From Ariolimax columbianus (Eukaryota > Mollusca > Gastropoda > Stylommatophora > Arionidae), in NCBI GenBank assembly GCA_036924085.1, contig JAVGWX010000019.1, forward strand, positions 22,793,085 to 22,857,084: 64,000 bases of DNA, written 5' to 3'. The notes beneath the pieces were generated by a model. That model ran no database searches and was not told the origin of the DNA. It saw nothing but the letters and a program-made list of their open reading frames with translations. The position numbers and the translations under genes are program-made. Positions 52,810 through 63,977 of the stretch are shown piece by piece; the stretch's first letter is position 1; every line of letters starts with the position of its first letter.

Positions 52810-53152
52810 TCAGTTGCCAAGATGTCTTCAAAAGGCCATATTGCTGTTGTAATTCTATTTCGTATTTCCTCATTTGTAACTCGATCTTTGTAAGTGACGT
52901 TTAAAAGTCTACGGAAACATCTCATCTCCAACGCCTTCGCTGAAGGTCAGCTGTAACTGTCCATGTCTCACAAGCATAGAGGAATATTGACAGGACCAGT
53001 GTACGCTTTAATCTGATTTTCGTGCATAGTGCTAACAGTTTATCTTGCCAGATTTTGTTAAGCCGTGCAAGCGGCGCTATTGTCTGTGCTATTCTGGCCA
53101 ACACCTCCCATTTTGATTCACCATCCCTGACAATCGAACCCAGATATTTAAA
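52810..53152 (-). pseudogene. L-C RT thumb (inverted segment)
   Basis: Minus strand: RFKYLGSIVRDGESKWEVLA, RIAQTIAPLARLNKIWQDKL, LALCTKIRLKRTLVLSIFLY, ACETWTVTADLQ, then a small deletion/frameshift, ALEMRCFRRLLNVTYKDRVT and IWPFEDILATERK. Matches the plus-strand L-C frame at 25.74-26.09 kb residue by residue in most places. Confidence 0.88.
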
Positions 53153-53395
53153 ACGGAAACTCGCTTGGTACGGTCACATATCGAAATCAAATGGTCTTGC
53201 AAATACGATCCTCCACGGAAAGGTGCAAGGCAGACGACGAAGAGGTCAGCCCAAAATCAGGTGGGAGGACAACATAAAAGATTGGACCAGAACAGGTACA
53301 GGCAGCATCCGCAGACAGAGAAGGGTGGCGTGGAGTTGTGAGGATGTCTTCATGTGTCCCCCAACGACCTCACCGGTTACGGGATGACCTGACCT
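53148..53395 (+). pseudogene. L-C RT C-terminal end (sense segment)
   Basis: KRKLAWYGHISKSNGLANTI, LHGKVQGRRRRGQPKIRWED, NIKDWTRTGTGSIRRQRRVA and WSCEDVFMCPPTTSPVTG, then a stop and a short GACCTGACCTGA tail. Continuous with the inverted piece in element coordinates. Confidence 0.87.
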
Positions 53396-53399
53396 GATA

Positions 53400-53814
53400 T
53401 CCTGTCATTTCCAGTAAGGGTCCCCGGGATTCACTGGGGGACGTAATCTTATTGGTAGGTGTGAAACATGTAGCGACAACGATAGAAAAGATATGAATTT
53501 GAAGTGCATGTATGTAGCTTCCTCAAAGTGCTCAAAATCGCAATGTGGCTGCACTGGCTCACAAGCAGAGACCATGTCTGTGTTCAGATTCCTGAACCTG
53601 CAGGGAAGGAAACCTATGGGATGTGAGTCCATTTAAAGTTCATACTGAATGTGGTTTCACCAGAATGTAAGGTGCAAAACACTTAGTACTTCGTCTTAGG
53701 AAACACAGTGAACGATGTAAACAAAAATGTGTGACCTCGCACTGTACTTGGAATACTTGAAATACTTAGAATACTTGTATTCAAACATACATGTTTAGGT
53801 GATCAAAATGCTAA
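53400..53814. other. No gene recognised
   Basis: No repeat match or domain found. A short repetition (AATACTTGAAATACTTAGAA) lies at 53750-53775. Confidence 0.4.
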
Positions 53815-54525
53815 GCAGCGCATGCGCTGCAGTGGTCAGTGACTCGTAACTGACTACTAGTGTCAGGGTCAGTGACTCGTAGCTGACTACTAGTGTCAGA
53901 GTCAGTGACTCGTAGATGACTACTATTGTCAAGGTCAGTGACTCGTAGCTGACTACTAGTGTCAGGGTCAATGACTCGTAGCTGACTACTAGCGTCATGG
54001 TCTGTGACTCGTAGCTGACTACTAGTGTCAGGGTCAGTGACTCGTAGCTGACTACTAGTGTCAGGGTCAATGACTCGTAGCTGACTACTAGCGTCATGGT
54101 CAGTGACTCGTAGCTGACTACTAGTGTCAGGGTCAGTGAGTCGTAGCTGACTACTAGTGGCAGGGTCAGTGACTCGTATCTGACTGCTGGCGTCAGGGTC
54201 AGTGACTCGTAGATGACTACTAGTTTCAGCGCCAGCGAACCAGATCTGCCTAGACGCTTCTTCACCTCCACTCGGTGATCCTGGATAACAGGCCGCAGCA
54301 GGGCAGACTGGCTAAGGAGAAGGGATCGAAGAGGGAATGCTAACCCGGTACTAACAAAATGATAGCTGAAATCGGATGTGTTACACCGAAAGGTGCAAAT
54401 ATCGCAGCCAAGCTGTAAACTACGACACAACGCATTCCGTTCTCTGAATTTCATTCTGCTACTTAGGCCTGTTTCAGGGTTTGGTAGCGGGAGATTGAGA
54501 ACGAACGAAGCCAAGCCGAATATGC
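53815..54525 (-). repeat. D2 copy with an internal minisatellite
   Basis: Reverse of D2: AGCGCATGCGCTGCAGTGGT at the left, the array, then CAGCGCCAGCGAACCAGATC, GTGATCCTGGATAACAGGCC, CAGACTGGCTAAGGAGAAGG, GGTGCAAATATCGCAGCCAA and TTGGTAGCGGGAGATTGAGA. The flanks are D2 on both sides of the array. Confidence 0.85.
53835..54226. repeat. 33-bp minisatellite inside D2, about 12 units
   Basis: Units GTCAGTGACTCGTAGCTGAC plus TACTAGTGTCAGG. The D2 copies at 12.75 and 46.7 kb carry a single diverged version (TCAGCTATGGGTGGCTGACT reversed). The 239-codon frame over it exists because 33 is a multiple of three. Confidence 0.93.
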
Positions 54526-54749
54526 ATTAGTGTTGCTAGGTAACCGAAGGCTTGGGCTATGTAGTAGGTTTTTTAGAACTTCCTGCTGCTTACTGTATAA
54601 TACAATATAAATCTTATATTGTTTTCTCAAGTTTTTCATTCTGTTTTTGATTATACGATATATACGAAGTAAGTCACTAAATAAGATCACACATCGATAT
54701 GGAATAGCTGAACGACGTAGCTGATAGTTTCTAAAGGTGTCAAAAGGTA

Positions 54750-54892
54750 GCAGCAACATCCAGCTTTGTGATTACTGTAAGTAGCAGACGCTAGGTGGCA
54801 ACAACATCCAGCTTTGTGATTACTGTAAGTAACAGACGCTAGGTGGGAGCAACATCCAGCTTTGTGAATGCTTATTAAGCAGACGCTAGGTG
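54750..54892. repeat. 48-bp tandem repeat, 3 units
   Basis: Units CAACATCCAGCTTTGTGATT, ACTGTAAGTAGCAGACGCTA and GGTGGCAA. Confidence 0.9.
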
Positions 54893-55300
54893 TCGCATGC
54901 ACGTGCGTAGCCGAGATTAAATATGGCATTCTTACTCACAGAGAGTACATAAAAAACAGCTGTTGGGTAGTGGGGTTTATTTAAGCGGGTGTGAAGGGCG
55001 AGGGAAAATGTACTTCAAATGATATGCATAAGGAAATGCTTTCTGTTACGGTGAGAAGTGTGTGTCAGGTAAAGCGGTGCCATAATTATCGGTAAGTTTT
55101 CTCAAGGACGCTTTAAAAATGCTGATTGAAGCCCTACCTGGGCATCCTGTTAAGATTACAAGATAAGCATTTGTGTGAAGGGTAGAGGAGATAATTCGAG
55201 GGGAAAGAATAGTAACGATAGACAGTGCGGCAACAGAAATACTGTGTTCGCGTGGTTTAGTCTACAGCATAATGCATGATCGATTGAATTTCTGGAAAGT
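54893..55300. other. No gene recognised
   Basis: No coding or repeat signature seen. Confidence 0.4.
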
Positions 55301-55469
55301 GCGCTCATCATGGGTACCCAGACTATGGCCGTTTGCGCCTTGACAAACGGTCAGTAAGCTGGTATGTTGCAGAGATGGCGGTGGCAGCTTCTGTCCTAGA
55401 GGGACATCGACTTTCGTTGCTGATTTGACCGATTCTCGATTGACAGGGACGACAGCAGTGTAAACAGAA

Positions 55470-55985
55470 AAAGTTGCTTGTCTTCCATCTTTGTCGCCAG
55501 AACTAGCTCTGATGACTCGACGCCCGCTCTCAAGGTCGCTATCCGTGTAGCTCTATCCTCTACAATCTCGTTTCAGGTATTTGGATTGATCGTAAAATCG
55601 TTCATGGATCTTTTGCAAATGTTCTGGTATCTTAATTTAGACCATCATTGGGATCTGGTACCTGATATGAGTTCACCCAGGAATAACTGCTTCGGAATGC
55701 GGGTATTTGACATTCGTTTCACGTGACCCAACCATCTCAGTCTCTTGTTGCTCAGAGTCGAGCAAAGGGAAGGTATCATGGCACGTTTCAATATTTCCCA
55801 GTTGGTCACCTTGCCCTGCCATTTTATGCTCATTATACTTCGAAGACCTCGCATATGAAAACTGTTTAACCTCTTCTCGTGTATTGAAACAGCTTTCATA
55901 ACTAGTTTTCATAGTTCCCAGGCTATTGACTGGCGAACGCAAATGAGACATTTTTTTCTTGCACTGATTAAGCATTGGAATAAAT
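55470..55985 (-). pseudogene. Non-LTR RT C-terminal fragment
   Basis: Minus strand: MKAVSIHEKRLNSFHMRGLR, SIMSIKWQGKVTNWEILKRA, LRWLGHVKRMSNTRIPKQLF and LGELISGTRSQ, then a frameshift and DLESGRRVIRASSGDKDGRQ near 55480-55550. Same general type as 17.4-18.06 kb (post-thumb region) but a different copy and probably a different subfamily. Confidence 0.8.
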
Positions 55986-55989
55986 GCAT

Positions 55990-56465
55990 TAATATTGGTG
56001 GAAATTATGTTAAGATATGTGGGACAAAGTTAGTGCACGATAAATGTTTTTCAAATTCGTATCTAATTTATGTTCCTTTAATTGCCAATTGTGACCAATT
56101 TACTGACTTGTATAATGATGGTATGACGGAGAACATGTTCTGAAGACTGGGGTATTTTTGAGTGGGGCAGAATGAGAGAACGGCGCTCATCCATCTGTAG
56201 AACAAACTGTACGGTGATCACAGACGTCTGAGACAGTCCACCATGTTTGGAGGGAGACGTACGGTAAACCCTTTTAAACAACCCGTTCAAAGGTGGTCAT
56301 TTGGAACATGTTCTGAAACTTTGACGCAGAATATGGATTGATCCCATTTATTTCCATGTTTGATTTTCAATATTTGGTAAGCATTATTTGTGTTCTGATG
56401 AAAAATAATAAAGTTATTTCTTTGTTACGTTTGAGATGGTTTGTTCGGGTGATTTCGTATGTGAG
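55990..56465. other. No gene recognised
   Basis: AT-rich spacer without recognisable motif, preceding a TTC-rich tract. Confidence 0.4.
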
Positions 56466-56700
56466 CGCCATCTTCTTCTTCTTTTTCTACTTCTTCTTCT
56501 TTTTCTACTTCTTCTTTTTCTACTTCTGCTTCTCCTTTCTTCTTATTCGTCTTTCTTCTTATTCGTCTTTCTTCTTCTCCTTCACCTCCTACCACACCTC
56601 CTCCTCATCTTCTTCTTTTTCTCTAACTCTACACCTATTCCTCCACCTCCACCTTTTTCTTCTTCTCCTCAGCCTTCTCCACCGCCTAATTTTTTTCCAG
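56466..56700. repeat. TTC/CCT-rich microsatellite tract
   Basis: Imperfect (TTC)n with TTTTTCTACTTCTTC clusters, turning to CTCC-rich. The frame running from here into the 42-bp array is low-complexity, not a protein. Confidence 0.9.
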
Positions 56701-56704
56701 CACT

Positions 56705-59512
56705 TCAATATAATGTCATCTGTCCCCATGTTAACCTACTAGCACCGAGATATAATGTCATCTGTCCCATGTTAACAGACTGGCACCGAGATATAATGTC
56801 ATCTGTCCCCATGTTAACAGACAAGCACTTATATATTATGTCATCTGTCCCCATATTAACAGACCAGTACCAAGATATAACGTCATCTGTCCCCATGTTA
56901 ACAGTCCAGCAAAAAAGATATAATGTCATCTGTCCCCATGTTAACAGATCAGCACTGAGATATGGCATCTGTCCCCATGTTAACAGACCAGCACCAAGAT
57001 ATAATGTCATCTGTCCCCATGTTAACAGACCAGCACCAATATATTATGTCATCTGTCCCCATTTTAACAGACCAGCACCGAGATATAATGTCATCTGTCC
57101 CCAATTTAACAGACCAGCATCGAGATATAACGTCATCTGTCCACATAGTAACAGACCAGCACTTAGATATAATGTCATCTGTCCCCATGTTAACAGACCA
57201 GCACTGAGATATGGCATCTGTCCCCATGTTAACAGACCAGCACCAAGATATAATGTCATCTGTCCCCATGTTAACAGACCAGCACCGAGATATAATGTCA
57301 TCTGTCCCCAAATTAACAGACCAGCATCAAGATATAACGTCATATGTCCACATAGTAACAGACCAGCACTTAGATATAATGTCATCTGTCCCCATGTTAA
57401 CAGACCAGCACTGAGATATGGCATCTGTCCCCATGTTAACAGACCAGCACCAAGATATAATGTCATCTGTCCCCATGTTAACAGACCAGCACCAAGATAT
57501 ACTGCCATCTGTTCCCATGTTAATAGACCAGCACCAAGATATAATATCATCTGTCCCCATGTTAACAGACCAGCACCAATATATTATGTCATCTGTCCCC
57601 ATGTTAACAGACCAGCACCGAGATATAATGTCATCTGTCCCCAAATTAACAGAACAGCATCGAGATATAACGTCATCTGTCTACATAGTAACAGACCAGC
57701 ACTTAGATATAATGTCATCTGTCCCCATGTTAACAGACCAGCACTGAGATATGGCATCTGTCCCCATGTTAACAGACCAGCACCAAGATATAATGTAATC
57801 TGTGCCCATGTTAACAGACCAGCACCAATATATTATGTAATCTGTCCCCATGTTAACAGACCAGCACCGAGATATAATGTCATCTGTCCCCAAATTAACA
57901 GACGAGCATCGAGATATAACGTCATCTGTCCCCAAAGTAACTGACCAGCACTTAGATATAATGTCATCTGTCCCCATGTTAACAGACCAGCACTGAGATA
58001 TAATGTCATCTGTCCCTAAATTAACAGACCAGCATCGAAATATAAGGTCATCTGTCCACATAGTAACAGACCAGCACCGAGATATAATGTCATCTGTCCC
58101 GTGTTAACAGACCAGCATCGAGATATAATGTCATCTGTCCACATAGTAACAGACCAGCACCAATATATTATGTCATCTGTCCCCATGTTAACAGACCAGC
58201 ACCAAGATATAATATCATCTGTCCCCATGTTAACAGACCAGCACTTAGATATAAAGTCATCTGTCCCCATGTAAACAGACCAGCACCGAGATATAATGTC
58301 ATCTGTCCCCATGTTAAGAGACCAGCACCAAGATATAACGTCATCTGTCACAATGTTAACGGACTAGCACCGAGATATAATATAACCTGTCCCCATGTTA
58401 ACAGACCAGCACAAAGATATAATGTCATCTGTCCCCATGTTAACAGACAAGCACTGATATACAATATCATCTGACCCATGTTAACAGACCAGCACTTAGA
58501 TATAATGTCATCTGTGCCCATGTTAACAGACCAGCACCAAGATATAATGTCATCTATCCGCATGTTAACAGACCAGCACCGAGATATAACGTCATCTGTC
58601 CCGATGTTAACGGACTAGCACCGAGATATAATATCACCTGTCCAAATCTTAACAGTCCAGCACCAAGATGCAATGTCATCTGTCCCAATGTTAATAGACA
58701 ACCACTGATATATAATATCATCTATCCCCATGTTAACAGACCAGCACTGAGATATGGTTTCTGTCCCCATGTTAACAGACCAGCACTGAGATATAATGTC
58801 ATCTCTCCCCATGTAAACAGACCAGCACCAAGATATAATGTCATCTATTTCCATGTTAACAGACCAGCACCGAGATATGTCATCTGTCCCCATGTTAGCA
58901 GACCAGCACCAAGATATAATGTCATCTGTTCCCATGTTAACAGACCAGCACCAAGATATAATATCATCTGTTCCCATGTTAACAGACCAGCACTTAGATA
59001 TAAAGTCATCTGTCCCCATGTTAACAGACCAGCACCGAGATATAATGTCATCTGTCCCCATGTTAAGAGACCAGCACCAAGATATAACGTCATCTGTCAC
59101 AATGTTAACGGACTAGCACCGAGATATAATATAACCTGTCCCCATGTTAACAGACCAGCACAAAGATATAATGTCATATGTCCCCATGTTAACAGACAAG
59201 CACTGATATATAATATCATCTGTCCCCATGTTAACAGACCAGCACTGAAATATGGCATCTGTCCCCATGTTAACAGACCAGCACTTAGATATAATGTCAT
59301 CTGTGCCCATGTTAACAGACCAGCACCAAGATATAATTTCATCTATCCCCATGTTAACAGACCAGCACTGAGATATGTCATCTGTCCTCATGTTAACAGA
59401 CCAGCACCGAGATATAATGTCATCTGTCCCCATGTTAACAGACCAGCACCAAGATATAATGTCATCTGTCCCCATGATAACAGACCAGCACCGAGATATA
59501 ATGACATACCTA
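56705..59512. repeat. 42-bp tandem array, about 66 units (arm 2)
   Basis: Units AGCACCGAGATATAATGTCA, TCTGTCCCCATGTTAACAGA plus CC. Variant units (a shortened GAGATATGGCATCTG; CAATATATTATG; CACATAGTAACAGA) recur in blocks of five to eight units. A larger block at 58284-58530 recurs almost exactly at 59044-59310, offset 760 bp (about 18 units). Long frames in all directions are artefacts of the period. Confidence 0.96.
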
Positions 59513-59624
59513 TAAACTTTCTTTGCACATATTCATAGACTGACACCAATCTTTGTTCTGCGGTTTCTTTGTATCCACATTTTAACAGATACAGACTGAT
59601 GAAGAATTTTACGATCCTAAGTGA

Positions 59625-59872
59625 TTATGGTGTGGGCTAGTGGTTAATTGACACGGCTTACAACCCAAAGGTGCTGGGTTCGATATCGATCACAGCACTG
59701 GCCGTTACCCTGAGGAAGCAAATCCTTAGAAAATGCAGGTGAAAGCAGACACTAAAATAAAATGCATGCAAAAGTCGGATGCACTGGGCTAACAGGTGCA
59801 AAATAAAAACCATAGTGCAACGCACACCGCCTTGGGGGATAGAGAAATAAGGTGAATGTCAACAACAACAAC
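59625..59872 (+). mobile_element. S1 SINE (arm 2)
   Basis: A box GTGGGCTAGTGGTTAATTG, B box GGTTCGATATC (mutated at the end), body to GTGCAACGCACACCGCCTTG, ending in AAC repeats rather than poly(A). It is the mirror of 41455-41702. Confidence 0.85.
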
Positions 59873-59944
59873 ATTTTTTTTAAATACTGTCCTAAGCAGT
59901 ATCTTATCAACCACATGTTTACAGACCGGTGAATTAATACAAGT

Positions 59945-60150
59945 GTATAAATTAATTTAGTTGTTTTTTTTTCTAATCACAAACTGGCCCCTATGGTCAA
60001 CTGAGCTACAGAAATTGGGTAGCAGAAAAATCTGGGAAGTAAAGGCGGCTGGCGTGATGCTGACGACATCCTCCACTATATGCCGTTGGTTACAAAATAA
60101 TATGGGCATAACACCATATTTCATATACGCGGCATAGCGTGACAGGATCT
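59945..60150. repeat. Unidentified 200-bp block (arm 2)
   Basis: Reverse of 41191-41400: AATCACAAACTGGCCCCTAT, AAGGCGGCTGGCGTGATGCT and CGGCATAGCGTGACAGGATC. Confidence 0.6.
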
Positions 60151-60154
60151 TCTA

Positions 60155-60440
60155 TAAATTAATTAATGGAAAGGCTATATTAGACTATACCAAGTTTTTA
60201 TAACATGGCCGGCTACAAGAACAAGAGGGCACAGCTACAAATTGTTTAAAGATAGGTCCATATTAGATATTAGGAAAAATTGTTGTAGTAAGAGAGTGGT
60301 GAGTTCTTGAAATGCATTGCCGCAGGATGTAGAGGAAGTAGACTCAGTTAATAAATTCACAAATAGCAATAAACTGGTTGTATACATACTTTGCAGAGCC
60401 TTCTGTACCAGTACAATGAAGTTAAGTTAAGGCCAATCAT
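60155..60440 (+). mobile_element. L-B LINE 3' fragment (arm 2)
   Basis: Mirror of 40905-41190: GGCCGGCTACAAGAACAAGA, CTGGTTGTATACATACTTTG and tail AATGAAGTTAAGTTAAGG. Confidence 0.8.
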
Positions 60441-61080
60441 GAACATTAGTGTCCCCATAGTATCTTAACAGACACCATGTTAACAGATTCACACCGAACT
60501 TTAAGGTCCTATATAGTATCAGTATCAGCATAACAAAAAATGTAAGCCAACCCCCAGCATTAAGGTCCTATATAGTATCAGTATCAGCATGACAAAAGAT
60601 GTAAGCCAACCCCCAGCGTTAAGGTCCTATATAGTATCAGTATAAGCATGATAAAAGATGTAAGCCAACCCCCAGCTTTAAGGTCCTAATAGTATCAATA
60701 TCAGCGTGACAAAAGATGTAAGCCAAAACCGAGCTTTAAGGTCCTATATAGTATCTTGCTACTCACATGTTAACAGACCAAAGGTGAGCTCTACTGTCCT
60801 GCATATCATGTTACTACCCACAAATTTAACAAACAAATACCAGTATTATCTTACTACTGACACAGAGACATCAAAACATCAGCAGAAGTCAATAAATACA
60901 CCAATGGAGAAAAGACCCAATTCTACAGGAATTATTTTTTTTGTAGCGAAGTGAGATGTCAGATGTAGTCAGAGAGTGCAGAGCTAAAGCAATAGTTGCT
61001 GATCTGGTGAAGACTACAGACAACTGGTCTGTAGATATAACATGACCAAAGGATCCTGAAAGCAAAGAAGAAAGAATACT
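60440..61080. repeat. Degenerate tandem repeat and arm-2 spacer
   Basis: 60480-60760 holds about five units of the ~65-bp repeat in reverse (AAGATGTAAGCCAACCCCCA, GCTTTAAGGTCCTATATAGT). 60840-61075 matches arm 1 at 38.65-39.06 kb. Confidence 0.85.
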
Positions 61081-61745
61081 TTTAACATGTTAGTGGACCA
61101 AAATTGAGCGTAAATGTCCTACATATGATCACTTTAACCACATGTCAACAGCCCAGCACTAAGTTTTAATCTACTACATAGTATTTTACTATCCACATGT
61201 TAGCAGACTGAAACCAAGTTTTAATCTACTACATAGTATTTTACTATCCACGTGTTAGCAGACTGACACCAAGTTTTAATCTACTACATAGTATCTTACT
61301 ATCCACAAGTTAACACATCAACACCAGTCTTTAAGTTCCTACATAGTATCTTACTATCCACAAGTTAACACATCAACACCAGTCTTTAAATTCCTACATA
61401 GTATCTTACTATCCACAAGTTAACACATCAACACCAGTCTTTAATTTCCTACATAGTATCTTACCTATCCACAAGTTAACACATCAACACCAGTCTTTAA
61501 GTTCCTACATAGTATCTTACTGTCCACTAGTGAACACATCAACACCAGTTTTTAAGTTCCTACATATTATCTTACTATCTCCAAGTTAACACATCAACAC
61601 CAGTCTTTAAATTCCTACATAGTATCTTACTTTCCACAAGTTAACACATCAACACCAGTCTTTAAATTCCTACATAGTATCTTACTATCTCCAAGTTAAC
61701 ACATCAACACCAGTCTTTAAGTTCCTGCATATTATCTTGCTGTGA
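61080..61745. repeat. 55-bp tandem array, about 11 units
   Basis: Units ACATAGTATCTTACTATCCA, CAAGTTAACACATCAACACC and AGTCTTTAAGTTCCT. Reverse of the degenerate repeat in arm 1, where only about three units are present (38.43-38.60), so this end is expanded too. Confidence 0.93.
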
Positions 61746-62002
61746 ACATGTTAACCTCAATAGCATTGAAGACTCTCTCAAAGCCTTAGGTTTGGACATT
61801 CCAACATTTAAAAATAAACCAACCTCCAACTGAGTTTGAAGTAGCTAAATTGTTGCATCAACAACAAAACCAAACAAAGTGGTTCTGCTAGCAATTCTAA
61901 AGCTGCATTTTTTAAAGAACCACCTGGAACAGTATGTAAAATGTATTATAATGTTTATTAAAATTTGTATATAATGTAGAGCTTTTTTTTATATATATAT
62001 AT

Positions 62003-63977
62003 GTGAGGCTGTCGACACTGCCATAGAGCTTGTCTAGTGTTACCACATTGTAATGGCCACATCTGCTTTCTCTGATCCTTGTATGTCGGGCAGTTTTGCA
62101 GCAGATATTCAGCGGTCATTTTCCCAGTACCGCACGAGCATTCGTCAGTGCCACTTATCTTCAATTTATTGAATAAATTGTACCTCAGTCTATTGTGGCT
62201 AGTGCGAAGTCTGAAGACCACGACTTGCTCTCTTCTGTTCAACTGGTAAAAGGCATCGTTTTTTGTGTAGCCAGTATGTTCTGTTTCCCATTTGGTCATG
62301 TATCTAGCTCTAATAAGCCTGTTTGACTCTTCGTATGTCATACTAGTATCTGGTTGTGGTAGTCTTGCACCTTCTTTTGCCAGTCTGTCTGCCTCCTCGT
62401 TGCCTTGGATGTTACAGTGGCATGAACCCACTGTACCACTACTCTTTTTGGTGCGGACTGCTGGCATAGTTGACAGAGTACTGCTCTTAAATCATTAAGT
62501 TCAGTATTTTTCTGGCTTTTTAGTGCTGTGCCTACTGCCAGGGCATATCTAAGCAGGACTATCTGGCTTTCATTTCTTTAGCATGTCTTCATTTCTTCTA
62601 CTGCAGCCCTCAGTGCCTCTGCCTCCGCTCTGAAATTGCTTGAGTATTTTCCAGTTGCCTCTGACAGTGTTGTTTTCCTACCATTTGGTAGGCTCATGAA
62701 CACCCCTGCCGCTCCGTTCTGTGTTGTGTTTGTTACAGAGCCGTCAGTGTATGCATGGGTCCAGTCCATGCTTGGGTAGTTTTTCGTTATGTACCTCAGG
62801 GTTTTGTCTCTTCTTTCTTATTCAGTCTGGCTGTTCATTTTTCCAATACCTGGTATATTTTCAACCACCTCTGCAAATATATGCTGCCTCCAGGTAGGTT
62901 TGCGTACAGTAGGGATGGGCTTTGGTGGTGTTAATGCGTTCATAGGGTCTTCGTTCATCTTTGCTTTGGCTATTTCTGCAAAGTTTCTCCGCTTTAGTTT
63001 CCCATTTCTAAAATTATTTAGTCTCTTATGCATTGGATGGTCAGTCAGTCTTCTGAGTTTTTCTGCTGGCTGCTGGACTTGGCAGTCTCTTCTGTCGGTC
63101 ATGGATTGGAGATTTGTAATCTTTTCCAGCTCTACAATTGGCGTTGACTTCATGCCTCCTGCTATAACTCTCATGACTTGGTTTTGGAGTTTCCTAGTTT
63201 TGTCAAAGTTTGCCTTTGCTGCTGTTGTCCATGCCGCAATGCCATACTCGAGAACGGGACTCACTATTCCAGTGTACAGTTTCTTTAGTATACTTTTGTC
63301 TGCTCCCCAGCTTGTGCCAGCAAGTTTCCTCATGATTGCCATTCTTTCTCTGGCTCTCATTCGGTTTCTCTCGATCTGACTTTTCCATGTCATGCGCCGA
63401 TCAAATGTTACTCCCAGGTAGTTTGTGAGTTTACGATTGGCCGCATATATTTGCCGTTAAGACTTATTTTGGTGTTTTGGGGTTTGTTTGAAAGCGAGAA
63501 TGTCGTACATGTTGTTTTTTCCTCATTTATTTTGACCAGCCATGAGTTCGCCCACTCCTCCAGCGATGTTAGGGCCTGCTGCATCCGATTGCTTGCTATG
63601 GTGAGATTTTTTCAGAGGTCCACATAGCCAGATCGTCTGCAAACATGGAGCTATGGACTCTTATTGGTATATTCTCTGCGATGTTATTTATATACACCAG
63701 GAAGAGTGTGGGTGACAGTACTCCTCCCTGGGCTACTCCCTGCTCAAGTGTCACCTTTTTGCTCATATGCCATTGTACTCGAACTCTGGCTGTTCTGTTT
63801 TCGAGGTAGTGACTGATCCATCTGTACATTTTCCCACAAACTTCACTTCTTCGTAGCTTGACTTTAAGTCCCTCTTTCCAGACCTTGTCAAATCCTTTTT
63901 CTAGATCCACCCACACCGCTACTGTATGCTTTTTCTCCTGGTAAGCATCTTCTATTTCCTGTGCTATGAGAGTGATC
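62003..63977 (-). mobile_element. L-A copy, 3' end replaced, interrupted at right
   Basis: Minus-strand L-A (subfamily of 1-2.56 kb). The 3' end is lost at about 62003, where GTGAGGCTGTCGACACTGCC meets a TA repeat at the boundary of arm 2. At 63977 the element is interrupted by a new TTC-led sequence. Confidence 0.87.
62020..63977 (-). pseudogene. L-A RT-RNase H, multiply broken
   Basis: Minus strand: block A VDLEKGFDKVW, block B QGVAQGGVLSPTLF, catalytic FADDLAMW (63620-63640), a frameshift near 63600 and another near 63420 in the YLGVTFD region. An open stretch MTWKSQIERNRMRARERMAI... follows (192 codons, ending TAA at 62815-62817), then RNase H (YTDGSV, AEAEALRAAV) with a break near 62575, EEADRLAKEGARLPQPD and CSCGTG...EYLLQNCP. 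At least four lesions; inactive. Confidence 0.88.

Larger units (their letters stand above)
52805..53395. mobile_element. L-C RTE insertion with 5' inversion (twin-priming form)
   Basis: Two adjacent L-C pieces in opposite orientation. 53148-53395 is sense (plus) and carries the 3' end. 52805-53150 is the segment immediately upstream in the element, but inverted. They share the short overlap AAAACG at 53146-53151. The outer end of the inverted piece (ATERK) abuts, in element coordinates, the start of the sense piece (KRKLAW). Confidence 0.85.
56705..61982 (-). repeat. Inverted duplication, arm 2
   Basis: Mirror of 38199-42147 with the same element order. It is longer because the 42-bp array is expanded, and it lacks the ~1-kb stretch at 39.06-40.07 of arm 1. 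The right boundary (AATGTAGAGC, then T run and TA repeat at 61984-62003) meets the end of an L-A copy. Confidence 0.88.

Noticed and set aside
53795..54514. 239-codon frame with repeated YESLTLTLVVS
   Set aside because: Translation of a 33-bp minisatellite within the D2 repeat; no independent evidence for a protein.
56436..57944. 502-codon open frame and many frames of 100-170 codons on both strands at 56.4-59.5 kb
   Set aside because: The array period of 42 bp is a multiple of three, so any stop-free unit stays open in several frames. The start lies in a TTC microsatellite and there is no domain.
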